This document shows positions 58,101 through 64,000 of a DNA stretch of 64,000 nucleotides, piece after piece. The position numbers were made by a program, and so were the translations under genes. The notes under the pieces were generated by a model, which saw only the letters and a list, made by a program, of their open reading frames with translations, was not told the DNA's origin and did not search any database. The DNA is from an uncultured Prevotellaceae bacterium (GTDB taxonomy: Bacteria > Bacteroidota > Bacteroidia > Bacteroidales > Bacteroidaceae). How positions within the stretch are numbered: the first letter of the stretch is position 1; each line of letters starts with the position of its first letter. Where the stretch lies: positions 1 through 64,000 of the forward strand of contig CACYQD010000014.1 of NCBI GenBank assembly GCA_902776475.1, read 5' to 3'.

Positions 58101-58336
58101 TCTTCAAGATCTCCAGAATCTCTATCGGCTATGACCTCAAACGTGTGATCAAGGCTCTTCCAGTGTCCAAGTTCCATATCTACGTGGCAGCCAGCAATAT
58201 GTTCTGCTTCACCGATTACTCGGGAATGGATCCTGAGGTCGGCTTCGGCAATGGAACCAGCTGGGCTTCCGGCATCGACTGTGGTTATTATCCTTCCTCC
58301 CGCTCCTGGCAGGTGGGTTTGAATGTCAACTTTTAA
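55118..58336 (+). CDS. susC: SusC-like TonB-dependent transporter (pectin-region locus)
   Basis: 1072 residues. A signal sequence (about 1-24) precedes the regulatory-like domain (VKGKVVDSSGAPIIGATVME, about 42-115). The plug starts LNDVVVVGYGTQRKKLVTGA and continues with IRGMGTAGSNEPLYVIDGVP and VLKDAASSAIYGARASNGVI, followed by the barrel ending VGLNVNF. Relative to the mannan SusC it differs in the plug loops and barrel, so it carries a different oligosaccharide. Its neighbours (CE8, GH78, TPR-AraC regulator) suggest a pectic or rhamnogalacturonan fragment, but no glycoside hydrolase is in the same operon, so the substrate is not proven. susD follows after four bases. Confidence 0.94.
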   Translation: MRNYSKILCAICAGLMTSAVATAANSVTTGKSVLEVSAAVQVKGKVVDSSGAPIIGATVMEVGTPSNGTLTGSDGTFTLSVNKGSSLSISYIGYKTATVRAVEGRIINVVLEEDSEMLNDVVVVGYGTQRKKLVTGATVHVDADNITAVNAVDAFGALQSLAAGMNIVQNSGQPGESYRVVIRGMGTAGSNEPLYVIDGVPGGNISDLSPNDIESIDVLKDAASSAIYGARASNGVILVNTKKGKAGYVQVSFDGYLAWQNPNTNDITPLNAKQYMEINDKAYEIQGVSTYDWATLIPKQYAQIMNGTWNGTNWLEETTIENAPMNNASLNITGGSDVSRFAIGFTKYHQTGTIGWPATPKFDRYTVRLNSDYSLIRKKGRDVLKLGENVTFSATNKKGISIGGIYGNSIRNLLAMSPLLPAYNEAGEFYTYKDIQADNWDFSAEMANPLAVMKYDEGNSYTKRYRLQTNFFLEFAPIEGLTFRSSLGWHYRHAEGRSYVPVYEISAKKSNPNDDVRQNQSYNMQWTLENTANWVKSFDKHNVDVLVGQSLEKWGYGNSVSVTNSNSLFPGSFDHAYISNANVVDPAYTSISGSPNTQGALSSFFGRVNYNYNETYLLSLVLRADGSSNFDRGKRWGYFPSVSAGWVMTNEPFMDFAKDWLYFFKLRASWGQNGNCNISNFQYVATVAFDDPYYFDSKDNPGIGAYPNILPNKDVKWETSEQFDIGFDARFLKNRLSFSFDWYDKKTKDWLVRAPVLLSYGTGAPYINGGDIQNKGWEIHLSWNDKIGKDFRYGISANFSHNKNEVTRLANSEGIIHGGSNAIAQNTAELYRLEVGYPIGYFWGYKMEGIIQNQQDLEDYLARNCGGDKANSLQGESLQPGDVKFVDVNGNGKIDKGDDDKTMIGDPNPDYTMGLNITLAYKGFDFSLNGYGSFGQQVAKSYRQFSDHPDDNYCTDVYTKYWTGEGSTNRYPRFSDGKTANMSEISRVWIEDADFFKISRISIGYDLKRVIKALPVSKFHIYVAASNMFCFTDYSGMDPEVGFGNGTSWASGIDCGYYPSSRSWQVGLNVNF

Positions 58337-58339
58337 TCC

Positions 58340-60094
58340 ATGAAAATTATGAAAAAACATATCTTATTCGTGATGGTGTCCGCTATCTGCGTCCTGCTCG
58401 CAGGCTGCGATGACTTCCTGGACACTGAGAGCCTCACCATGAAGGATACATCCAACTTCCCGATCAATGAGACCGATGCAGTCCAAATGGTGAACGGCAT
58501 CTATTCGGTGATGAACCGCAACCTCGCCGACCCCGAGGAAGACCCCTTCTACATCTTCGACATCGCCTCCGACGACCGCCTGGGTGGAGGCAGCCAGAGC
58601 AACATCGGTGCCCAGGGCGTCGATCGACTCATGAACTCCTATGTCGACTGGATGAAACCGCTGTGGCAGCAGCGCTATGCCGGCATCAACCGCGCCAACA
58701 GCGCCCTCGAGACCATCGACAAGGTGACGGGATGGACCTCCGACAGCAAGAAAAACCAATTGCTGTGCGAAATCCATTTCCTGCGTGCCTTCTACTATTT
58801 CAACCTCGTGCAGGTGTTCAACGGCGTACCCCTGGTGCTGAGCACCGAACCGGTCAACCTCCCCAGGGCCACTCCTGATGAGGTCTATGCGCAGATCGCC
58901 TCCGACCTGAAGAAGTCCATCGAGTATGGTCCTTCTCTCAAATATCCCGAATTCGGCGACGGACGTGTCTCCAAATGGGCCGCTGAGGGCATGATGGCCC
59001 GCGTGTGGCTCTTCTACACGGGCTTCTACAACAAGTCAGAACTTCCCCTTCCCGCCGATGAGGGTGGCAGCATCTCCAAGGCTCAGGTTGTCACCTGGCT
59101 CGAGGACTGCATCCAGAACAGCGGCTACGGTTTGATTCCCGACCAGCGCAACCTCTGGCCTTACACCAATCCCTATACGGGCAAGGACTATCAGTATGAT
59201 ATCGACAACGGGCTTAACTGGGTGACCGACGAGAACATGGAGAACATGTTTGCCATCAAGATGTCGAACAAACCGGGATGGAGCGCTGACTCACAGCTCC
59301 GCCACAACCGTATCGTGGAGTTCTACAGCCTGCGCAAGACCAATGAGACGGCCTTCCCGTTCTCCGTACAGGGCTACTCCAATGGTCCGGTGTGCGAGAA
59401 ACTCTGGACCGACTGGGCTGCCGATCCCGACTATGCCGGTGACTACCGCCGTGTGGGATCCATCTGTGACCGCGCCGTGGAGATCCCCAACTACAAGGGC
59501 GACCCCGCCAAGGAGGTGGAGAACACCAACTTGCTGGCCAAGAAATATATCGGCTGCGAGGCCTATGACCCGGAGACCGGACAGCGCATGCTCAGCTATG
59601 GCTACTTCTATGGCAGTGAGAACAACCGTCAGACCGGTCTTACCCAGTCACTCGTCTGGTTGCGCTTCGCCGATGTGCTCCTGATGCACTCCGAGCTCAC
59701 TGACGGCAAGACGATTTATCAGGGAAAGAGTGGTCTCAACGCTGTGCGCCAGCGCGCCAAGTTGCCCGATGTCACCTATTCCCTGGCCAACCTGAAGAAG
59801 GAGCGCCGTTATGAGTTGTGCTTCGAGGCCCTCCGCTGGAATGACCTCCGCCGTTGGGGCGATGTGCAGCAGAAAGTCAACAATCAGGTGGGCAACAGCA
59901 TCCTCAACCAAGGCATCCCAGGCCAGTATGCCTTCACCAACGATTTCATGAAACGCTATCTGGATACGGGTGGTGGATTCTTCAAGATCCCTGAGGATCA
60001 GGTGACGTTGTCGGAAGGCGTGCTGGAGCAGAACCCGGGCTGGGGCGACGGCACCGACTGGGCTAAAGGCGACCTGCCCTATAAGTTCAAGTAA
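58340..60094 (+). CDS. susD: SusD-like surface glycan-binding lipoprotein (pectin-region locus)
   Basis: 584 residues. The lipoprotein signal VMVSAICVLLAGCDDFLDTE has the acylated Cys at about residue 22. Family signatures are DDFLDTESLT, the LLCEIHFLRAFYYFNLVQVF helix (about 140-159), GDGRVSKWAAEGMMARVWLF and the late LKKERRYELCFEALRWNDLR helix (about 490-510). It caps the SusC pore encoded just upstream. An ATG three codons downstream (MKKHILF) is an equally good start. The operon ends at a terminator 50 bases after the stop; no enzyme gene follows in it. Confidence 0.94.
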   Translation: MKIMKKHILFVMVSAICVLLAGCDDFLDTESLTMKDTSNFPINETDAVQMVNGIYSVMNRNLADPEEDPFYIFDIASDDRLGGGSQSNIGAQGVDRLMNSYVDWMKPLWQQRYAGINRANSALETIDKVTGWTSDSKKNQLLCEIHFLRAFYYFNLVQVFNGVPLVLSTEPVNLPRATPDEVYAQIASDLKKSIEYGPSLKYPEFGDGRVSKWAAEGMMARVWLFYTGFYNKSELPLPADEGGSISKAQVVTWLEDCIQNSGYGLIPDQRNLWPYTNPYTGKDYQYDIDNGLNWVTDENMENMFAIKMSNKPGWSADSQLRHNRIVEFYSLRKTNETAFPFSVQGYSNGPVCEKLWTDWAADPDYAGDYRRVGSICDRAVEIPNYKGDPAKEVENTNLLAKKYIGCEAYDPETGQRMLSYGYFYGSENNRQTGLTQSLVWLRFADVLLMHSELTDGKTIYQGKSGLNAVRQRAKLPDVTYSLANLKKERRYELCFEALRWNDLRRWGDVQQKVNNQVGNSILNQGIPGQYAFTNDFMKRYLDTGGGFFKIPEDQVTLSEGVLEQNPGWGDGTDWAKGDLPYKFK

Positions 60095-60144
60095 AACTTG
60101 AAGGAGGCTGCGGGCCGGATGGTTGTCCGCAGTCCTTCACCCTC

Positions 60145-60192
60145 CAGGTCCCAGGGCCTTGTGCGGGCTTTGGGACCTGTTTGTTTTTCCCG
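60145..60192 (+). terminator. Terminator of second susCD operon
   Basis: CAGGTCCCA/TGGGACCTG 9-bp stem with a 17-base loop, followed by TTTGTTTTTCCC. A second hairpin (CTGCGG/CCGCAG) lies just upstream. Confidence 0.8.
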
Positions 60193-60257
60193 TCACCCTT
60201 TCCTGTCACCATGCAGTTTTTCTTGTGGAATGGCATCTTTTTTTCCGTTTTTTTGAT

Positions 60258-60265
60258 TACTTTTG
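60258..60265 (+). promoter_or_regulatory. -7 element just before TPR-AraC gene
   Basis: TACTTTTG followed by CATCCGAA and the ATG at 60274, implying a leader of only a few bases or none. It excludes the longer open frame that begins at 60181. Confidence 0.55.
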
Positions 60266-60273
60266 CATCCGAA

Positions 60274-61968
60274 ATGAACAAAATACGACAATTTGCATAT
60301 TTATTCATCTTTTTGTTGCTGCCTTTGAAGGTTGCAGCCGCAGAGGGTGACTTCGAGAAGCACTTGCAGCAGTTTGAGAAAACCGGAAAAGCGCAGGATG
60401 CCAACAAACTGTTCGTCTTGCTCCATGATGAGGAGTTCACCGACTCTCTGTTGCGGTATGACGACAACACCCCGGCGGAGACCCTGAAGGCACAGGTAAA
60501 CTACTGGACGGCAGAATACCTCTATGCCCAGCAACAATACAAGCGCGCCGCGGACTACGGAGAGAAAGCCCTGCCCCTGCTGAAAGACAAGGAGGGTGAG
60601 TCGGACTGTCTCAATCTGCTGGCTGTCATTTTCATCCGCCTCACGGATTACAATTCTGCCGCGAAATATGCCAAACAGTGCTACGCCCTCGACGAGAAAA
60701 GCGGCGATCCCGACATGATGTCGTCAAGCCTCAACACGTTGGCGGCCATCTACATGAGCGCCAACCAGCCGAAGGAAGCAGAGAAGTATATCCTCAAGGG
60801 ACTGAAGGCGGCCGAAAAGGCCGGCAATCCCTCCCGCCGGGCCGTTCTGTTAGGCATGGCCTCGGAGGTGTATCATGCTCTGGGCGATGACAAGCAAGCG
60901 CTGCCTTATGCCGAACAGTCCTATCAGTTGGAAAAGCAGTTGGGGCAGGAGGACAAGGCTGTCTTGAGACTTTCGCAGAAAGCATCCGCCCTGATCGGAC
61001 TCCACGAGTACAAAAAGGCCGAACAGGTTTTGCGCGATGTCATTCCTGCCCTGCGCAAGATGGGTGACCTCCATTCACTGGCCATCGCCGACAACAAGAT
61101 GGGCATGGCCCTTCTCTGCCAGAAGAAGGAGACGGAAGCCGTACCTTATTATAAAGAAGCCGCCCAACTGTTGCAGAAGATGGGTGACATGGCCAACGAG
61201 ATGCACTCCCGCCGGGGCCTTTATGAAAGTCTTTGGAACACCTATCCCGACAGTGCGAAGATGGAGCTCGACCGTTTCAACGACCTGAAAGACTCGCTCT
61301 ATACCAATGCCTCAGCTGAGAGCCTGGCCAGATACAACGCCGAGTTCGACAACGACTGGTTGCAGAAGGAAAACCAGGCCGAGCGGAAGGCGAAGCACAG
61401 GATTTTGTGCATGGCGGTTTGCATCACACTCGCCTTGTTGCTCCTGGCCACCGCCATCTGGTGGGTGATGTCGCGCCGCCACAGGCGTCAGCGGAAGATC
61501 AATGAGGAACTGACGGCCAATATTGACGAACTGCGGGAGAAATATCGCCAACTGTCGCTCGAATACGACCAGTCGGTGGCTGGACAGCAGGATAAGGAGC
61601 AGCAGGAGAGTCTGAGCGATGCCGACAAGGAGTTCCTCAGCAAGACTGTCAACATCATCAACCAGATGATGCACAAGGGACAGGTCGATGCCGAGAGCGT
61701 GGCCCGCGAGATGGGACTGAGCCTCTACCAGTTCCGCCAGCGGCTGACCAGTGTCACGGGAGAGAAGCCCCAGGACTACATCACCACGCTCCGCATGAAA
61801 CGGGCCCAGCATCTGCTCGACCATCACCCCGAACTCAATGTTACCGAGATAGCTGTGCTCTGTGCCTACAACGACACGCCCAATTTCACCCGGGCATTCA
61901 AGAAGTATTTCGGCTTGACTCCGACACAATATCTCGCCAATCAGAAAAACCAAGAGAAACTCGAATAA
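60274..61968 (+). CDS. Membrane-spanning TPR sensor with cytoplasmic AraC-type DNA-binding domain
   Basis: 564 residues. The export signal is KIRQFAYLFIFLLLPLKVAA (residues 3-22). Tetratricopeptide repeats fill about 55-340 (for example AEYLYAQQQYKRAADYGEKA, NTLAAIYMSANQPKEAEKYI, ASEVYHALGDDKQALPYAEQ) and would lie in the periplasm. One transmembrane helix (ILCMAVCITLALLLLATAIW, about 375-397) leads to a coiled coil (about 405-445) and an AraC-type helix-turn-helix (about 455-560). Its first helix set is AESVAREMGLSLYQFRQRLT and its second is VTEIAVLCAYNDTPNFTRAF. There is no kinase, so ligand or protein binding outside would be passed directly to DNA. It lies after the second susCD operon and before a gene whose upstream region carries a 21-bp-period repeat. 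Confidence 0.88.
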   Translation: MNKIRQFAYLFIFLLLPLKVAAAEGDFEKHLQQFEKTGKAQDANKLFVLLHDEEFTDSLLRYDDNTPAETLKAQVNYWTAEYLYAQQQYKRAADYGEKALPLLKDKEGESDCLNLLAVIFIRLTDYNSAAKYAKQCYALDEKSGDPDMMSSSLNTLAAIYMSANQPKEAEKYILKGLKAAEKAGNPSRRAVLLGMASEVYHALGDDKQALPYAEQSYQLEKQLGQEDKAVLRLSQKASALIGLHEYKKAEQVLRDVIPALRKMGDLHSLAIADNKMGMALLCQKKETEAVPYYKEAAQLLQKMGDMANEMHSRRGLYESLWNTYPDSAKMELDRFNDLKDSLYTNASAESLARYNAEFDNDWLQKENQAERKAKHRILCMAVCITLALLLLATAIWWVMSRRHRRQRKINEELTANIDELREKYRQLSLEYDQSVAGQQDKEQQESLSDADKEFLSKTVNIINQMMHKGQVDAESVAREMGLSLYQFRQRLTSVTGEKPQDYITTLRMKRAQHLLDHHPELNVTEIAVLCAYNDTPNFTRAFKKYFGLTPTQYLANQKNQEKLE

Positions 61969-61987
61969 ACTGCATATTTTCTGCATA

Positions 61988-62025
61988 AATCCCCGGAAAT
62001 CGTCGGTTTTCGGGGAATTTTTTGC
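61988..62025 (+). terminator. Terminator of TPR-AraC gene
   Basis: TCCCCGGAAA...TTTTCGGGGA hairpin (10-bp arms) followed by ATTTTTTG. Confidence 0.75.
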
Positions 62026-62043
62026 CTTTTTGCATGCCGACTG

Positions 62044-62078
62044 CACGAAATGATAAGATTATTTCACGAAATGATAAG
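62044..62078 (+). promoter_or_regulatory. 14-bp direct repeat, 21-bp period
   Basis: CACGAAATGATAAG occurs perfectly at 62044-62057 and 62065-62078. The repeat ends 21 bp before the TACCTTTG element. Exact repetition at two helical turns is characteristic of activator sites for AraC-family or similar regulators. Confidence 0.7.
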
Positions 62079-62099
62079 CCACTTGAAGGTATCTCGGCG

Positions 62100-62107
62100 T
62101 ACCTTTG
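62100..62107 (+). promoter_or_regulatory. -7 element of lipoprotein gene
   Basis: TACCTTTG followed by CTGACG; no -33 element at the usual distance, consistent with activator dependence. Leader about 65 bases. Confidence 0.55.
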
Positions 62108-62177
62108 CTGACGAAATCGAGAAAACATTTTATTCATTCATTTATTCATTAATTCATTTTAAAAACTTATTATTGTT

Positions 62178-62645
62178 ATGAAAAAAGCACTTGTATTTGC
62201 AGTTGTAGCAACAGTTGTCATCGCTTTGGCTTCCTGCGGTGGCGGTATTACCAAACTCGAAGGTGAGCAGGCCGAGACCCAGTACTATTCCATGATTATT
62301 CCCCAGGGATGGGAGCAGAACGCCAACAACAGCGACACCAATTTCCGCATTCAGAAGAAGTTGGAGGATGGTTCCTGGTGCACCATGACCATCTATGCTT
62401 ATCCCGACCGCAACAGCGAGCCAGCTGAGGCCAATTCCGGCAATGTGAACGCAGGATATACCGACAAGGGTGACATCAAGTTCGGCAACGTCATGTACAA
62501 TGTGGCTGTCAAGGAGGCAGAGAAACCGACTTCCAACCTTTATACCAAACTGACCGAGAAGGGTTTGTTGCTCATCTCCCTCTGGAACGGTTCGATTGAG
62601 GATCCCGAGGTGAAAGCCATCATTGAGAATGTCACTTTGAAATAA
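62178..62645 (+). CDS. Small lipoprotein of unknown function
   Basis: 155 residues. The lipoprotein signal VVATVVIALASCGGGITKLE has its Cys at residue 20. The mature part looks like one compact alpha/beta domain (YYSMIIPQGWEQNANNSD, then FGNVMYNVAVKEAEKP, then GLLLISLWNGSIEDPEVKAI). The phrase SMIIPQGWE followed by a closing AIIENVTLK recalls small PsbP/DUF1795-like lipoproteins that monitor envelope state, but the match is weak. It is monocistronic, behind a promoter with a 21-bp-period direct repeat, next to the TPR-AraC regulator. I do not recognise a precise family. Confidence 0.65.
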   Translation: MKKALVFAVVATVVIALASCGGGITKLEGEQAETQYYSMIIPQGWEQNANNSDTNFRIQKKLEDGSWCTMTIYAYPDRNSEPAEANSGNVNAGYTDKGDIKFGNVMYNVAVKEAEKPTSNLYTKLTEKGLLLISLWNGSIEDPEVKAIIENVTLK

Positions 62646-62669
62646 GAATACGCCCTCATTTTGAGCGCA

Positions 62670-62716
62670 AAAAATTTCCGCGGACGGTCTGTCGTCAGAA
62701 CAGGGCGTCCGCGGAT
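62670..62716 (-). terminator. Terminator between converging genes
   Basis: TCCGCGGACG/CGTCCGCGGA perfect 10-bp stem with a 19-base loop; on the minus strand AAATTTTTTG follows, ending the rhamnosidase transcript. Confidence 0.75.
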
Positions 62717-62775
62717 GTCGTGTGTCATACGGTGACTGATGTCGCTGTGAGACTTCGTTTGCAGAGCACTGGATG

Positions 62776-64000
62776 CTACTCCAGCTGGCAACCTTTGGGG
62801 ATGCTGGTGCGAAGGGTTGAGGTCGAGGGGTCGAAGTCCACGCTCACCTCACCATAGAGGGTGTGGATGGTGGCCTTCACCCGACCGATGCCCTTGATGG
62901 CATGGGGATCGATGACGAGATGGCGCATGCCGTGAGTGCCCGGCTTCTGTCGGATGCCGGCGAGGGTGCGGAAAAACCATTCATCGATTTGTCCCAACAT
63001 GAAATGATTCTCAGATGACCCCTGCCGGGGATCCCATTGTTCGGTGAGGGTGGTGGCGCCCTGTGCGATCTGGTAGCCATAGCCGGGTGTCTCCTCGTGG
63101 TTGAGCATGCGGAAGAGCAGTTCGTTCTGACCGTTGTCGGCCAGCGCACGGAAGAGATAGCGGTTGCCGACATCGCCAGTCGTCAGCCGGTCGCCATGGG
63201 CATGGATATCCTGGATGAGACTTTGCAGTACGGCCTCCTTGTGCTCGCCTGTGATGCCGAGGAAGAGAGGCAGGGCATTGCTCGCCTGACTGCCTGTGCC
63301 GTAATAGCAGGAGTCGGGATGATAGAAATGGCGGTGGAAGGCATTCACCACATCGGCGCACAACGCCTCGTAGTGACGTCGGTCCTCGTCATGTCCGGTC
63401 ATGCGGGCGGCCTCGCTGATGAGTTGCAGGTCGTAGATGTAGTGTGCGGTGGCGACCAAAGGCACAGGTGTGTTGCGGGAGAATCCCGCGCGCCACGGAC
63501 CGTAGTCGTACCAGTCGCCCAGACCGTGGCTCACGATACCGTCTTCCGAACGGCTGGTGAGGTAGTCCACATAGCGGCGCATGGAGTCGTAGTAGTCGGT
63601 GATGAGCGTGCTGTCGCCATACATGTCGTAGTACATGAAGGGCAGGATCACCAGCGTGGAGCCCCATTCCGGGGAGTCGTCAAACAGGTTGCCGAACGAC
63701 ACATACTGCGGTGCAGTGGTGGGTACCATGCCGTTGGACTTCTGTGCATCCGCGATGTCGCGGATGATTTTGGGCACGAGGGTGGTCATGTCGTAGTTGT
63801 AGAAGAGCGACGGACCACAGAGGTGGTCCTGTTCAAGCCATCCCAGTTTCTCCCGGTGCGGACAGTCGGTGAGCACGGCCTGCATGTTGCTCCGCTCCGC
63901 CCGTTCGATCAGTCGGTGGGTTTTCGTCATCAGCGTATTGTCACACCAGAAAGAGGAGGTCTCCGGGGTGGAGTTGTAGAGGAAACAGCTCTCCATCTGA
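62776..64000 (-). CDS. GH78 alpha-L-rhamnosidase, C-terminal part
   Basis: 408 codons; the frame stays open past the right edge, so the N-terminal beta domains are missing. Family GH78 is shown by SNMQAVLTDCPHREKLGWLE, which begins the (alpha/alpha)6 barrel, by GLGDWYDYGP, which holds the likely general acid, and by the closing barrel and beta domain (TTLTEQWDPRQGSSENHFML, then HLVIDPHAIKGIGRVKATIH). The enzyme releases terminal alpha-linked L-rhamnose from rhamnogalacturonan, plant glycosides or similar. With CE8 and the second SusCD nearby it supports a pectin theme. The in-frame ATG at 63996 is internal: the conserved rhamnosidase core continues upstream of it. Confidence 0.92.
   Translation of the reverse strand, partial: QMESCFLYNSTPETSSFWCDNTLMTKTHRLIERAERSNMQAVLTDCPHREKLGWLEQDHLCGPSLFYNYDMTTLVPKIIRDIADAQKSNGMVPTTAPQYVSFGNLFDDSPEWGSTLVILPFMYYDMYGDSTLITDYYDSMRRYVDYLTSRSEDGIVSHGLGDWYDYGPWRAGFSRNTPVPLVATAHYIYDLQLISEAARMTGHDEDRRHYEALCADVVNAFHRHFYHPDSCYYGTGSQASNALPLFLGITGEHKEAVLQSLIQDIHAHGDRLTTGDVGNRYLFRALADNGQNELLFRMLNHEETPGYGYQIAQGATTLTEQWDPRQGSSENHFMLGQIDEWFFRTLAGIRQKPGTHGMRHLVIDPHAIKGIGRVKATIHTLYGEVSVDFDPSTSTLRTSIPKGCQLE

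Overview
This window is chromosomal DNA from a Bacteroidota bacterium, most likely a Prevotella/Segatella-type gut or rumen species. The evidence is threefold. There are two SusC/SusD pairs, a hybrid two-component regulator, and promoters of the Bacteroidota type (TTG or TTTG, then 19-21 bp, then TAnnTTTG). Secreted proteins end in short Prevotella-style C-terminal sorting tails. The xylan enzymes have the architecture known from Prevotella ruminicola (a GH10 xylanase fused to a CE1 feruloyl esterase, beside a GH3 xylosidase). Species cannot be fixed from the sequence alone.

Layout. 1-9 kb is a mixed region: an ECF sigma factor cut by the window edge, a small outer-membrane barrel, a decayed BRO-type phage gene, a Fic protein with its own operator, an AT-rich dockerin-phosphoesterase gene, tRNA-Arg(TCT), and a minus-strand block with a degenerate protease-TPR protein, recN and a PorD/DUF4835 gene. 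9.2-30 kb is a beta-mannan/glucomannan utilisation locus: a secreted glycan-binding protein, SusC, SusD, a surface glycan-binding protein, GH5 (subfamily 4-like), GH5 (subfamily 7-like mannanase), CE7 esterase, GH26 mannanase, GH130 phosphorylase and a GPH-type sugar symporter, with a convergent hybrid two-component sensor. 30.5-44.5 kb holds two non-Sus outer-membrane barrel receptors, a LytS-type histidine kinase, and xylan genes (CE6-CE1 esterase, GH10-CE1 xylanase/esterase, GH3 xylosidase). 44.5-50.1 kb is housekeeping: tmRNA, two PepSY-like secreted proteins, a barrel protein and an M16 protease. 50.3-64 kb is pectin-related: a 50-residue protein, a giant CE8 pectin methylesterase, a second SusC/SusD pair, a membrane-spanning TPR-AraC regulator, a lipoprotein and the end of a GH78 alpha-L-rhamnosidase.

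How it works together. In the mannan locus the surface proteins bind and cut mannan, CE7 probably removes acetyl groups, SusCD imports oligosaccharides, GH26 and GH5 shorten them, the symporter takes the product into the cytoplasm and GH130 phosphorolyses it. The usual partner, cellobiose/mannobiose 2-epimerase, is absent here. In the xylan set GH10 cuts the backbone, the CE1 and CE6 modules remove feruloyl and acetyl groups and GH3 releases xylose.

The least-explained signals are regulatory: a perfect 18-bp palindrome over the fic promoter, a 14-bp direct repeat with 21-bp period just downstream of the TPR-AraC gene, a 22-bp-period repeat upstream of a barrel gene next to a LytS-type kinase lacking a response regulator, and a promoter-terminator pair that looks like a small RNA gene at 34.2 kb. 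Long open frames antisense to real genes are common here and were treated as shadows. Function calls come from reading motifs by eye; no database search was run.
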